DNA from: Stenopsyche tienmushanensis | Lineage: Eukaryota > Arthropoda > Insecta > Trichoptera > Stenopsychidae | Length of the DNA: 64,000 nt | Reading direction: 5' to 3' | Assembly: GCA_008973525.1 (NCBI GenBank) | Contig: WACJ01000250.1 | Span: 310,001-374,000, forward strand | In this document: in pieces, positions 1-12,818 of the stretch | How positions within the stretch are numbered: the stretch's first letter is position 1 | Layout: each line of letters begins with the position of its first letter | Position numbers and translations under genes: made by a program | The notes under the pieces: model-generated | What the model was told of the DNA's origin: nothing | The model's database searches: none | The model's input: the letters and a program-made list of their open reading frames with translations, nothing else

Positions 1-678
1 TCGTTTATTAGCCATTTCGAAGCGTACTTATAGACTACTATTAAGCAATGGTCTTTTGACAATAAAGGATTCATCCGACCAAGTGTTACTAATTGCCAAA
101 TTTTAATAATTTAATTTCAGATAATATTAAAAAATCCGTGCTCATTGTTTGAAATATCCTCAATCGATATAGATGATTTTTGGTGAAAGTCCATGGAATT
201 GTAGCTTGATAAAAATGAAAGCCATTATTATGTAAAAATGCAGCCAGAAGTTTTAATCATAACTGCAAATAAAGTATTTATGTGCTCATTATATGAGCGT
301 ATATTTTAAATATTTTAAACTGTAATCTTTAAATGTAACATTTTCGACGGCAAATTATGACCTGACCAGGTACTTTCATTTTTATGTCCGTTAAGTGCTC
401 TGAAACATCGAGCAAATGAAGTTTTCATACACATTTACATCAAATGGTTCCCCATGAAATATATTATAGAATGATTATTGGATATCAATTCTCACAGGCA
501 AATCAATTATTTTCATGTAATTTTTGCTGGTCTAAGACAACTCAATTGTTAACTATAATATATACTTCTAATGTTGGTGTTTGTTTAGCTTTTAATTTCA
601 TAACGAATATTATATTTTCAGTCCATAAGATCCCATTGTTCATAAGGTTCCATTTTAGTCCATAGTCCCACCATAAAA
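1..678. other. Intronic/non-coding DNA at left edge
   Basis: AT-rich DNA downstream of the third visible dpr-like exon, so within the following intron. I looked on the minus strand for the next Dpr exon (a tryptophan, then the YECQ-type end of Ig domain 1) and did not find it, so that exon lies outside the window. The 73-codon plus-strand opening at 444-665 has no recognisable composition or splice context. Confidence 0.6.
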
Positions 679-680
679 TA

Positions 681-1650
681 CACACTTAAACCTTTTTTTT
701 TGCGGTAGGAACGTTCCGTGGAAAATCGCACAAAAAAAGCTATGACTTCATGGATTTTAAAAACCGCATAACTTTGAAACAGCTATATAAATTATATCCA
801 AAATCGCATAAAAAAACAGGAAAACAATAAAGCAACAAAAAATAACATTTTTGGTATAATTTAAAGGACGTCTTGCATCATTGGTAAAATTTTAAAGATG
901 TTTGACATCTGGCATCTCGAATGCTAGACATCCACTAGAAAAATACCAATTATTTTAACTATCATCGCTGTATGATCATTTTAGATATGAATCAAAATCA
1001 CTCTCTTCTTCGGAAGAAACAGTATACCCAGTGTCAATGTCATTATTGTTCTGTGTAGATTTTCTCTTTCCAATAATATAATTCATAATTAGTAAAAATA
1101 TCACTATAGTCCCTAACTAAAGACAAAAAAAATCAAAATGGCGACTGTTTAAAAAATTCAGTCAAGTCATTTTTTGACCTTAATTTTTTTTGAAAATAGT
1201 TAAAAAATAAATTTTGACATAAATCTGATATTTTATGAAAACTTGAGTTATGATGTTAACTGTATTGAAAAAAGAAGTTTCGAGAAAAACGCATTAAAAT
1301 ATTTCATTATGGTAGGACTACCTCCATAAATAGTTGGAATTTTGGAAATTCCTTTAGAGAATGTATTTTTAAAAGTCGAAACATTGGAAAAATGCAAAAA
1401 AAACGAAATCAATTTTTTCAAAAATCTAAACCAGAATAAAGGGCGTGATCATACTTCAGCGATAGCAGATGCAATATGATTTACATAGTCTCAAATTATG
1501 ATTTTTTTACAAAATTCGGTTAATGTTGATTATTTATTTTATATTTTATCCAAAATATCTCGATATGTACTCTTTATGAAATTAAAAAAAGATAAAACTG
1601 CTTTAAAAAAACCGCATAACTTCGAAATCGCACAAAAAGAGGTTTGAGTG
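681..1650. mobile_element. Pogo/Tigger-like DNA transposon, non-autonomous derivative
   Basis: The two ends are inverted copies. The right end, read inward on the minus strand, begins CACTCAAACCTCTTTTTGTG. The left end begins CACACTTAAACC followed by a T run and TGCGG. Each is flanked by TA (679-680 and 1651-1652), which fits a TA target duplication. Subterminal AACCGCATAACTT.GAAA motifs occur near both ends (about 757-780 and 1606-1628). The AAACCTC-type end, the TA duplication and a short acidic C-terminal-like ORF inside fit pogo/Tigger (Tc1/mariner superfamily) elements. At about 970 bp it is too short for an intact transposase, so it is a deletion derivative. It sits in an intron of the dpr-like gene. 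The family name is an inference from the ends; the inverted ends and TA flanks are visible. Confidence 0.6.
976..1086 (-). pseudogene. Acidic ORF remnant inside the pogo-like element
   Basis: A 36-codon minus-strand frame runs from ATG at 1086 to TGA at 976-978. It starts MNYIIGKRKSTQ and ends in an acidic tail, SSEEESDFDSYLK. Short acidic serine-rich C-termini are common in pogo/Tigger/jerky-type transposases. The upstream sequence in this frame is interrupted by stops, so this looks like the surviving 3' end of a transposase gene and not an independent gene. It could also be a chance frame; its place between two transposon ends is the main support. Confidence 0.35.
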
Positions 1651-1652
1651 TA

Positions 1653-2123
1653 ATTATTTTAAGAAATAATTCAGGCAATGAAAATGCGTTTATTTACTAA
1701 ATAATTAGTGTTTTTCATTTATGGCATCTAATTAAAATGCTTTTTTCTCATCTGTAATAATAATATTTTGTCAAAAATACTACAATTTTACTTTTTTCAA
1801 TTTGAATTGCGATGTTTTATAGTTCTTGGAAAATTCATCAAAGCTTGAATTGAATTTGGCTTATTTTAATATATATTGAACTACATATTTATGACAATTC
1901 ACATACGCAATCATAAACAATGTTATTCCTTAACATTGTCAGAATGTAACATATTAAAATTTTGCCCGCTTCGTCATGCACATTAGTAATGACCGTTAAT
2001 GATTTGGTGCAAATTTCAAATATGTTTACCATTTCGCATTTAAATTATATTATGCTGATTAAAGATTATCAAAATTTAGGAATAAACGGACTTTTTAATT
2101 TATAAATAGTAATAGTTAATTAC
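1653..2123. other. Intron 3 of the dpr-like gene (5' part)
   Basis: AT-rich DNA directly after the exon at 2124-2225. The minus-strand donor is GTAATT at 2118-2123. No exon or repeat recognised here. Confidence 0.6.
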
Positions 2124-2225
2124 CCTTGGATGTCTTCCATGTGCAGCGAAAAATCTTGGATCTGCACTATAAGTAACCAAACCCACTGTCAATAGAGAAT
2201 GATTCTTTTTCCTAATCCACGTGAC
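2124..2225 (-). CDS. dpr: Dpr-family protein, exon 3 (middle of Ig domain 1)
   Basis: A 34-codon exon read from 2225 down to 2124. The minus-strand acceptor is TTTAATTTCAG and the donor is GTAATT. It is in phase 0 with the preceding exon. The translation begins VTWIRKKNHSLLTVGLV and continues TYSADPRFFAAHGRHPR. This is the diagnostic Dpr stretch: the Ig C-strand tryptophan (W.RK), the LLTVG motif, the TYS.D.RF strand and the H.RH segment that normally precedes the Trp/Leu strand of the same domain. The LLTVG plus H.RH combination recalls the dpr19-like subgroup more than the HILT type, but that is from memory and weak. The second Ig cysteine must be encoded by an exon beyond position 1. The zig-8-like genes of other annotations are the same family. 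Confidence 0.88.
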
Positions 2226-4565
2226 CTGAAATTAAAAAGAAAAACATTTCAATCTGATAAAGCTAGAATGGTTTTAATATAGGAAATTGAATCGTTAACA
2301 CAATCTAATACGCTCAGAGCACAAAGCCAGAATAATATCGGAAGTTACATAAAAGAGCCGTATCGAGATAAGCAGAAATCCTTGGTCCAATTTTTCGGGA
2401 AGTGTAACGATATGATAATCAGGTTTCGATAACTAGTATTCGGCACACGAAGAAAATTGGCCTCAGCCGATCGATTCGCAATTTGCACTTCCGCACGTTT
2501 TGCACATCTCATCCATGAACTAAATAAATAAGATCCTACCACATATCATAGGCGCAGATATTAGTATGATTTAATCATAGGTTCTCAGCAACTTTGATGT
2601 GCAAATTATAGAAAACAGGATCCACATGGATGTGCCCAACCGCTTGTTAAAGTATAGCTCATTGAAGACAATCACTCATCAGCCATCAAATGTTGGGGTT
2701 TGGCTTTCTCAACTTTCCTGCACGCTATGTTGCCTGTTTTGTAATTGAATAAGTCGGAAATAATTGTAAGGCCGAGACAGAACGAAAGAAACTTCATGCA
2801 TTAATTCAGACAAAATTATACTGTTAGATTGGGGAATCAACAAGAATACCGAAAAAATAAGCACACAGTTCGTGTGTATGCATAATTAATTAACATGAAG
2901 ACTTTATTCCAACGTCTTATCTAAAATGCAATCAAGTCGCCTTTGATAATCATATCAAAATACGAATTTGATAGTAACTCAATTGTATTCTAGATGTCAA
3001 ATCTAAGAAACAAGGTGTCTCAAAATTGGATGCCATTATTATGAGTGCTCTAAATTGAGGGCAAATATGAGAGAAATTGCCAGACATGTGGATATAAGTG
3101 ATCTTATTTGAAGCCATATAAAGCCTGCATTCATGTCTTAAAAGATAACAAGAAACTTGAAACAATGCTATTCAATATAAATTTAGGATTCACCAAACAA
3201 GTATTATCAATTTAAGACTAATCTGCTATATCTCAGTGGACACATTGGCATCATAATAATAAATGAGATTCACATTTGGTATATATGACGACCATTGACA
3301 CATTAAAATGGCTTTTTATTATATTAAGATGTTTATGCATTAAGATGTTGGTGAATCCGAATTATCATCTAAAAATGTCTAAGTATATTTATAGCCACTC
3401 GCTGTTCCAAATTATTGGTTGGATAATTGTTTAAATTTTGTAATAAACTATAATTTGTATAAAAGAATTCGTGTTGTTATAAGAAATTGAGTTTTTGTGG
3501 TACTTAAAAAACAATAATAAGAAAATAATGGCGTGCTGTCTAATATTATATCTCCAATACAATTAATTCCTTAGTCATACTGTATAAAACTTTTCATAGT
3601 TAGAAACTAGCATACGGAAACCCCCTCAATATAAAAGTTTAGGGTTTGTCAAACATTGAGAATTTATCAAAGGACTTGGCAAATAGATATTTCTTTAGAG
3701 AATAATGGAATAAATTTTGATTTTGAATGAGGGAAAAAATAGTACGTCAATAAATTTGGGAGATTGAAAATATTGATATTTGTAATGGATCTATCCTGAT
3801 TTTCTGATGAACGCCTCAAAGTATGTCATTGAAATAAATGTTATTGTAAGCCTTTAAAATAATAATTTTTAAAGCAACTTATTGTTGGATCTGAATGGTC
3901 GTACTAACTGAATCACACATGACCGATAAACTTTCAAAAAATCATATTTGCAATATTATATCGACATTTTACTTTTATAATATTCATCATTGATATTTTT
4001 ATACAATTATTAAAAAAGCCGAGTTTGATTCATGCTAGTAAATATATTCAGTATTTATCAATTAAATCAATACGCTTATTTACAATTTAAAACCACCCCC
4101 GTCAATAAATTGATATCCATTTTTGATTTAAATGAGCCCCAATGGCAAAATTAAAAGTCACGTCTCATTAAAAAATATAAGTTTTGTAAATTAAATTAAA
4201 TAAATATATGTAATATAGATAATAAATGATGTTTCATTGTGGTTCTGACAAAGGGTGAGCTACATGCGACCTTCCATGTCTCCAAGAACGCAAAATTGCC
4301 TTTGTATAGCTTTCCTGGATTAAATCCGGGGAGGATCTATAAACTTCGGGAATCTATTAACGGATAATAGATTTCCTTTTTTTTGATATGTCACGAAGGC
4401 CGACAGCATGTCGTGTATTTGACAACACTTTGAATCAAGTCTACGCTACATAATTGATTGTATGCGAAATATCGGGTCGATGAAAAGTATGGTCTCGATT
4501 TGTGTGAAAATTATATTCAACGGGATGAAGATCTTCAAATGCTTTAATTTAAATCTTTATCTTAC
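2226..4565. other. Intron 2 of the dpr-like gene
   Basis: A 2,340 bp intron between the two Ig 1 exons, from the minus-strand donor GTAAG at 4561-4565 to the TTTCAG acceptor ending at 2226. It splits Ig domain 1 just before the conserved V.W (phase 0), a position I expect for Dpr genes. AT-rich; the 65- and 71-codon minus-strand openings at 2345-2542 and 2950-3165 have no exon-like context. No repeat copy recognised. Confidence 0.7.
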
Positions 4566-4906
4566 CGTATTTTCGGCAATATCATTAACTTCGCAGTGTA
4601 AAATAGCTGTTGTTCCTGTCTGCGCCATGACCGTCGTACAGTTTGGACTTGAAAATATGCCAGGGTTGCCTTTGTTGCTGGTTTTGCCCTTCTTGGCTCC
4701 TTTGTTGGGCGTTGACGGAAGCAGATTGTTGACACCTTCTTGAGTTTCAGTCTTACTTGGAACTTTTTTAGGCCTTTCGCTGGAGTGTTGAACTATAGTC
4801 GGGGGTTGTAACGTAAAAGCTTCCGACGAAGATTCCGGAAGGGCGAGGGATGGAATCGGAGACTTCGCGTCCATGTTGTGACGATGCGATCTAGCCCAAC
4901 GATGTA
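4566..4906 (-). CDS. dpr: Dpr-family protein, exon 2 (linker and start of Ig domain 1)
   Basis: A 341 bp exon read from 4906 to 4566, with acceptor TTTTGTCTTTTCAG and donor GTAAG. Together with the single base left by exon 1 it encodes 113 residues and ends in phase 0. The first ~85 residues are a hydrophilic linker rich in Ser, Pro, Lys and His (LHRWARSHRHNMDAK, then Pro/Ser-rich). The last ~28 residues open Ig domain 1: NCTTVMAQTGTTAILHCEV then NDIAENT, with the A/B-strand pattern (V.AQ.G..A.L.C.V) and the first Ig cysteine at HC. The NCT sequon at the domain edge is a potential N-glycosylation site. Dpr proteins are short cell-surface proteins with two Ig domains that bind DIP partners on neurons. 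The internal Met (MDAK) is not the start, because the upstream codons and the signal-peptide exon join in frame. Confidence 0.9.
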
Positions 4907-4908
4907 CT

Positions 4909-7900
4909 GAAAAGACAAAAAATACAAATCAATATAAATTGATAATTTATAGCATTCTGTAAACTGATTATGTATATTTGCATGATTGTAAAGAAAAAAA
5001 ATTCTAAAATTGCCATAAAATTTCTTAAAATTTGGAGTTAAGGAGCGATCATCTCGTAATACTTAAAGTTGGACGGAGTTAAAAATATTATTATAATATC
5101 ATATTTTAGATAAGAACAAATTTGTTCATGGTTATTGCCTAGATTACGGGCGTAGAGTTGATTGATGGTATTCAATTAGCGTTCCCACGGAAGTAGAAAC
5201 GACGAATGATTTTTGTAATTTTTTTGCGTCATTTTCGTGTTGGTTTATTCAATTTAGAAATACATTGCTGTCTATAATGTTCATTTGTGGGGCAATCTTT
5301 AAATATAAAAATAAATAATAGAATGCGATTTTGGGGCTAGATGTGCAAAATTGAATTGTGAAGGGTTGTTTGTGCGTATGTTCTATGTATATGTACATCA
5401 TCATCGTTGTATATAAAAGTGGGTTACAAGCAGCACATAGCAGGATTAATCCCTCATTAATATGTATGTAACGATCGCATCAATATTTAAGGGTTTCAAT
5501 GTTGAAAGAATTCGATCTGTGCCATTTTATATCAAGTATCAAATTTTCATTTTTGAACAGAATTCATTAGAAGGAATGATTGAAGTTTTTCCTCTCAAAA
5601 ACAAATTAGCTTAACCCATATTTTAAATGATTTTGGAAGGCATACAGTTGCAAGAAAATGGTCGTGTGATTAATATGAGCGTATTGTTGAATGTATGTAA
5701 TTTGTAGAAAAATTATACATTCCATATCTCTTAAAATTTAAAGGGTTTCGTCGACTTCAACATTGTACATATTTATGAAGGCACGAACATCTTTTGGTGT
5801 TATCAATTATTCCATCTTACCTATGCGAGAGTAGTGTTACCAGGTTCCCCCATTTCTGGCTTCGTTCGTGAATTATTGATTTGCCCAACAAAACAGAACT
5901 AGTAATGAAATACTGCTAGGGCCTCCACTGCCCCTGTCACCATTATGGAGTTAATTATCGTATAAGTTCATACTTGAATAGATTAAAACCATTCCTATAT
6001 AGCTTATTCATATAATTTGTGCAAATTTTGTAAATTAAATGTACAGTTAAATCCGCTGATTTTTTCTATGATTAAATTTTGCACATTAAAGTTGAAAATG
6101 GTCTTAAATAAACGGCGAAAGTTCGTGCGATTTCATCAAACTTTATTGCTTCGAATGAGAAAATTCATAATAAAAATACAAAACTCATTTTGAATACTTC
6201 TAACAGCCTCAAAAATATATATTGAACTCTATTCGTTTTAATCTAAGCCCACTTTATATTGAATAATAAATTCATCCATAATACCTCAATGCGAGCGATA
6301 TTTCCTTTCGATATAGGCTTTATATTAAACTTTTATCTTTATTGGAAAAAAAATTCCAATAGTATTTGTAGTCAAGACAGAAATGATATATACGAACAGC
6401 ATGAAATCATAAGAAAGTTTTAATATCTAAAAAGAAAAGTGATCAATATAATAAAACATTTTTCCTTACGAGACGTAGTGATATCATTTTGAGAATTTAT
6501 GATAACATATAATTCGATATATCATTAAATGGAATTGATCTCACATGACATAACATCATTTCTTTAATAAAAATAAATTTAGCACGATCAATCTCATTTA
6601 TTGCCATAAAAAAATAATTTCATATGAAAAATGTTAAGAATTTATAGATGTGATTTTATAAAACTGCCTTCTTAAGCAGATAAAGGTCAACCCTCTTGTG
6701 ATTAAATTATTCGTAATTAACACTTTATATCAAAAGGTCAACTATTAGGTCAAATTAATTAATGAACATCCATCTTGACGTCATGTCGTTGATGGTTGTC
6801 TTTGTTTAATCTGTAATACTATATCTATTAAATTATTGAGAATAATTTTTCAATGATATTTTAAAAGTACTTTAAATATATATTTTTTAAATTCAAAGAC
6901 TTTTTTGAAAAACGCTGATTTATAAAGATGCTGTGATGAAAATGTCTACAGTGACGTTTTTTGGGAGTAGACAAAGAAGTTTCTGCCTAAGGGTGGCTAT
7001 GTAAGGGGCGGAAAATCGTGATAATAATGCAAATACGGTAAGAACCCTCTCAAAGCTGCTCCGTTTAACGCTGTTTCAATATTACGCGATATTATTGAGA
7101 TTCTCAGAAATCGAATTTATCCTCCGTATTAAACAGGTCTAACTCTATATAAAAACATATTATGGATAGCTTAAATTTATGTACGATTTAAGGGATGTAA
7201 ATAGACGCAAAAATCAATGGCTATCGAAGGGTCAGATAGCAAACCGACCCCCTAAATCCGGCCTGACAACAAAAAAAACTCTTTTGACTGTTTGGTGGAA
7301 CTGTTAGAGTGTCATTTATTTTAAAATACTTAAAACAGAAAATGGACTTTTAGAATATTATCGCTCAAAATCCGTGATGTTTTATGATAGAAGCATTTGA
7401 ATGTTACCAAATAGACAGATAAAGATTACATCTATCGACTGAAATTACATTTTATAATAATATTTAATAAATTAAAATATATGAGCATTCAAATCTTTCA
7501 TTAAAAAAAACGAAAATCTTTATGGTTACATCTATTAGTATTATACTTGTTGCCTTTTGAAATACGTTTTTGCTTCTTAAGAAATTTTATAAAATTAAAC
7601 TGCATTTCAAGAGAAATTAAATACAAGCAACTCCTGTATAGCATGGTCGTTAGGTTTCTAAAAAAATGCCGTATTATGCGAATTCATGCTATTCATGAGT
7701 TGATGTATGGAGCCAAGCACTTGGGGAGTTCTTTCTTAATTTATGTACTTCTTTCAGGAGAAGGATCTTTATTTGAAAAATATAGTTCTAATAATTAGTC
7801 AAACTTTTCTTTAAGATTTTTAATATTTAAATCCTTAAAATCTTCATCGTTTTCATTTGTATTCATCATCCTTTGAATTTTATTTTATTCCAGATATTTT

Positions 7901-10900
7901 ATCTATCAAATTTGTATTATTGGTCTCTTTTTGCAACGGTAATTTTTAAATACTCATATCTTCGATATTCGTATAACTAAAGCTTTTTCCTTATATCTGC
8001 TCTATTTTCAGTTGGCTAGATTGCATTTATACATTGAGCTAATTCTGTCTATGTGTTACATTTTTGCATAATGAATTCAATGTTGATGGTGTAATAATAT
8101 ATCTTTGATGGATGAAGTTATTGAGGATAATGTATTCTAAAATCACAAAGAATTTCCATGCCTCCATGACATCAATAGATTGATTATCAGCATTATTGAA
8201 AATCCACCGTAATAATTCCAGAATACATGAGCTTTGAATGTAGCTATGTTGCAGAAGTAATTAAATTAAATTATTGGAATATCGCATCAAAGGAATTTTA
8301 TTTGTAGCAAAAGTTTTTAGCACCATCAAACTCATCTGTTTCATCTGAGGGATTCAAAATGCACTTTCAGAGTTGCGTTTAACGAAGATCAAAATGTCAT
8401 CAACAAACACTATGAAATTGAAACAAGCTTTTCATATATATTTGAAAGTAAAGATATCTTCATTATATATTATAGATAATAAATTTAATGAATGAATATC
8501 GCACATCTTAGACCTAATTTTATAATAGAATGCGGAATCCGCACGTCGCATTTAAGAGATATGAATGCCGATTCGGCTTTATCCTCATATCTAATGGGTT
8601 ATTGTGCAAATGTTTCATTTAAATATTTATTCTAATAAAATATTAAAGTTTGAATCTAAATTCTTGCTGAAATTAACAGTCATCGTAATATTAATTAAAT
8701 ACGGAACGTTCTTTGATACATTCTAAACCATGATTTAAATATACTGGTTTTGAATATTTTAGTCAATAATATTTATTAAACGATTGGAAAATACTTTATG
8801 ATTTCATTGATATGAAATAAATTTTAATATAAAATGGTCGCTTATTTAATGAGCAGAGAAACTTACTTTTCGCCGAAGGCTCTTCGCAAATATTGCAGCT
8901 GAAGTTTGAGTTAAATATTAAGTCGGCGGAGAATCTATACAAATAACATTTAATGGAATGAAAATGTTTCTCAAACCTTCTATTTAATATAATTTAGAGT
9001 TATTTTTAATACGCCTTCAAAATCAGAAAGTGGAGTTATTTTGGATCAATATGATTTATAAAATAATAACAGAGAAAATGAAGTATGCACTTTTACCAAA
9101 ATCTGAATCTGATCCACTAAACATACATTTGGTATCATATATTTTATTTATATATTTATAACCATATTTACAAAACTAAATATTCCAGAATCAGATTCAG
9201 TAACATTATTGATTTAAACTATCTAAGAACAAACCAATTAACTAAAAATTTATGAAGATAGCTCTTTTTCAATAAAAGGCATCATAAAGAGCATTTGACA
9301 TGTTTCCTGTTCTATTAAAGTGAAACATTAGTTTCAGCCCTTCAAAATATATCAGAAATATATCAATAATAGTTACATCTTCTTAAAAATAGCAAAAACT
9401 TATGCATCAGCCCTGCATACTAGCTGTCTATTTTCATTGTTTTAGCTGATAAAAGATTTTATTACTGGAATTGCCATTTTTGTAGCATTGAATGGCATTC
9501 TAGTGACCGGAAAAAATTGACTAGCTTTTCAATAGTGGGATTCCATTTTTGGCATAGAAACGTACTTCAAATATTTCATGTAGCTCTTCAAATAACTTGG
9601 GCTCATTTTTACTGTATTTCGGTTTTCAGTAATGAGACTATTTTTTACAATTCCTAACGTAATATTCTCGAAGCTTTTTATCATATGTAATATGAAAAAA
9701 ATGTTGGTTTATAAAAATCCTATTTATTTTCTCATTTACAGTTACTTTTAAAATTACATGTACATCGATTTTTATTTCTTCACTTATGGCATAAGGGATG
9801 CTTATCATAATTTTATAACAGGTTTATATTCATGACCTTGACGAAGTATTTCCCAGCATCATGGAAGCCTTAAGGATGTTATTAAGGGAGTGTATATATT
9901 TATATCCGCGTATTAAGGCGTAAATATAACGCTTATAGAGGGCACACGATTTTGGAAGTGGCAAGAGTTGAAATCTCCGAACGGCTAAGTATTTAAGACT
10001 TTAATTTCGTTTGAGATGTTTGTATGGAATTAAAAGGGAGTCTAGATTTTAGCGTTGAGTAATAAAACATCTCTTTTATTTGGCTCGTATCATTATTAAG
10101 TTAACTATGAAATGTGAGGGGAGACTTTGAAATTAAATTACCATGTAAGAAACAACGAGGGGCGCAACTTCTTAATGAAGAATAATTTTATCAAAATATT
10201 AACATGTTGCGATGCTGGCGTTAGAAAATTCGAGGCCTAGCGTAGGTGACGAAGGTTTAGATGATACGAGGAGAAGGCTTTGTGACGGAATGATAAAGGA
10301 TAATTCTCTTATAAGTAAGGTCAACAAAGTGAATTTAAATCCTTTCTCCAGGAAACGCAATGGGTACCTACATTTTTTTAGGGCAAATAGATTACGTAGA
10401 TTAGACCTTTCTGTAGTTTTCCACCCGATGTAGGGGGTAAATGCTATTATAAAACAACGTGGTAAGACACAGACCATTTTAGGCGAAGCAATTTTAAGCA
10501 ACGACAATAAGATATTTTTCTAAAGACATGAGATGTTTGAGGCATTTAAACATTTTTAAAAAGGAAAACATGGAACAGTCGTCTACCATCTAGGTTTGTG
10601 TACATCTACATAATTGTCTTTTCAGCATTAATCTCACTGTATACTGTAAGATATTTAGGCTTAATAATAAGTTTTGAGACTCCTTTGCTTTTCTACCGAA
10701 CCATCGCGCTCTACAAGACGGAGATTACATCGGATGAGATTTCAGCCAAAAAGACACCCTAATTAGTTAAGTTGTAAAACCAAGTATTAAACCATGTGCA
10801 GAGACGTCGAATATTGTTGATATTGTTCTACTTACATAACAATCCTTGCATCATTTCAAATTAAAGGATATTCCATTAAAAACATAAGGATGAAGCCAAT

Positions 10901-12797
10901 GGGTGGAAGCACGCTTTTAAAATTAATCAATACGAGCGAAATCGATTTATGAAATAATTATTTTTCCTAATCCACGTAAATAGAAAAACGTGATTGTATC
11001 ACCGAAATGGGAATTATCCTGAAATAAAAGCGATACGGATCATTGTAATTAATTTCTCATATGATATATTATTTAGTATACATATGACGAGGGTTAATGG
11101 AAAAACGAAGACAACATTTATAAAGCCCTTATATATATATAAAGATGTTCATTATAATTATTTTTCTAATGGAGATTAATACATAAACCATTTTGGTAAA
11201 TTTGGCAAAATATATTCAATCGGTATAAAGTGTTTTCAAGTTGTTCCTAAATTTTATAGTTTTATAAATGTTTTTATGAAGTTTTGTAATCAGAAAAATA
11301 AATAATTCAAGACTCACAACCGAACTGATGCTTTGTGGAGAATATTAACTTTATTCAGATTTACATATTCTTTACATTTATTTAAGTTTAAAATTGAGTC
11401 ACTTTCAAATTTGATGAAAAATTTGTATAAACTTTCAGCGGAATGATTATTTTATGCTAAATATAATAAATCCATTTCATCAGGTCGTAATCTTCTAATA
11501 AGGCTTTGCATTCATAAATTTCATTATTTATATATGATTAATAGGTAATAAAAAACTATTTGTGATTTGTAACATGTTTAATATTAGGCACTTGAGATAT
11601 GATTTTGAATAGACCAGATTTGGACGAGAAATAATTGATTCAATGTCTTAAATCATATTGTTGAATGCCTTTTTGCTGTTGTCCTGAGTCCGAGGATTGT
11701 GACTAATTTCCTTCGATCTTCTCTGATTTTGACTAATTTTTTGCCTTTAGTGAGGTTTAAATTCACTAGTTCATTGATTTGATCTCTTTGGTGATTTTCA
11801 AGCTCTTATTATGCCGGTGGATAATAAGAACGAATTCAATTCATGAATTCGAATATTCTAAATCAGATTGCGAAGAGTTTGTTATTTTTTAACTTCTGGA
11901 GAATAAATTGTTTTTATAACACAGACAATTTGCTTTTCTTTAAAAAGTTACAGACTAACCATGTTGGAATGAGGTTGAACATGATACATTTCTTTAATAG
12001 GGAAAACTTTTTAGCAAAAAAAACAATTTTGGAGAAGCTACAAGAATTTGGTCTTTTCAAATTTAACATTATTATACTTCTCCATATTCATTCATTAACC
12101 TTTCATTCTTAATCATCAGATTGAAAAGCAACAATCATAAAGCTCTTTGATAAAATCAGATGATATATACTTGGCATATTCGATCAGTGACGATAAGATG
12201 AGCTGGGTCTCTCATTTTGGCAATAATTAAAGGTATACCGAATGGGTGGTTTTGCAGCAGGCACTTGGTTAAAGTATCATGCCAATAAATAATTACAGTG
12301 ATAATACTTCAAAAACGTAACTGTACGTGTTTTATTAATTTAAAAAAATGTGTCAAAAAAAACAGTTTGACCTCATATTGGTGATAAAAGCAAATGTATT
12401 AGACATGTGATAATATTTAACGACTCATTGATAACAAGAAATTCTTGGAAGTTATTTCAATGTTAATTATGTATAATAATTTAAACATGATGGTGATTTT
12501 GCGATCAATGATCAATTGTGTAAGATATTAATATGAGCAATTTATTTTAAAGTCCTTGATGTAATATTGTAATTTAAAACCATATTATAGATAACAGCGA
12601 ATCTAGGCCACGATGAAGTACGACGAAAAAGTATGTGTGATTATAATTGGCAGAAGCGTTTTTATCGCTTTTTTGAAGCGTATTTGTTCTTCCAATCAAC
12701 AAATTTAATGATCACTCTTCGTACTTAAAATAAGTGTAGTATATTAGACTAGTTAATATAGTCAAATTGTGCTTCCATTATTAATGAAGGTGGGTTT
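4909..12797. other. Intronic DNA without a supported gene
   Basis: AT-rich. Two less AT-rich stretches stand out. At 5822-5950 the minus strand has a perfect donor-like CATAG|GTAAG, but its reading frames are broken. At 10199-10507 both strands are open for 73-102 codons, without recognisable composition. A nested hairpin lies at 8557-8592. Nothing else supported. Confidence 0.5.
8557..8592. repeat. Nested short hairpin
   Basis: Outer arms AGATATGA (8557-8564) and TCATATCT (8585-8592) enclose a second perfect stem-loop, GCCGATTCGGC (8567-8577). The structure is seen in the sequence; its role is unknown. Confidence 0.4.
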
Positions 12798-12818
12798 ATG
12801 CAAATAAGTGAAAAATGA
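12798..12818 (+). promoter_or_regulatory. Upstream ORF overlapping the SVWC start codon
   Basis: An upstream ATG at 12798 reads MQISEK and stops at TGA 12816-12818. That stop overlaps the SVWC start codon (12815-12817) in a shared ATGA. If the transcript starts upstream of 12798, ribosomes finishing this six-codon ORF would end directly on the main start, an arrangement compatible with termination-reinitiation. The main ATG context (GAAAAATGAGG, A at -3) is better than the upstream one (TTTATGC, with T at -3). Confidence 0.4.

Noticed and set aside
901..925. Possible YECQ-type end of Ig domain 1 on the minus strand
   Set aside because: Translation does not give the Dpr D.G.YEC pattern, and the site is inside the pogo-like transposon.
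4857..4874. Internal ATG (MDAK) as start of the dpr-like protein
   Set aside because: The frame is open upstream to a strong acceptor and joins in phase to a signal-peptide exon; starting here would leave a surface Ig protein without a signal peptide.
5822..5950. Possible small minus-strand exon ending at CATAG|GTAAG
   Set aside because: The donor is perfect, but each frame is interrupted or ends in a stop at the junction, and the phases do not fit the dpr-like exons.
10199..10507. Open frames on both strands (102 minus, 73 plus)
   Set aside because: Mutual shadows with no recognisable protein features; at most a non-coding conserved block.
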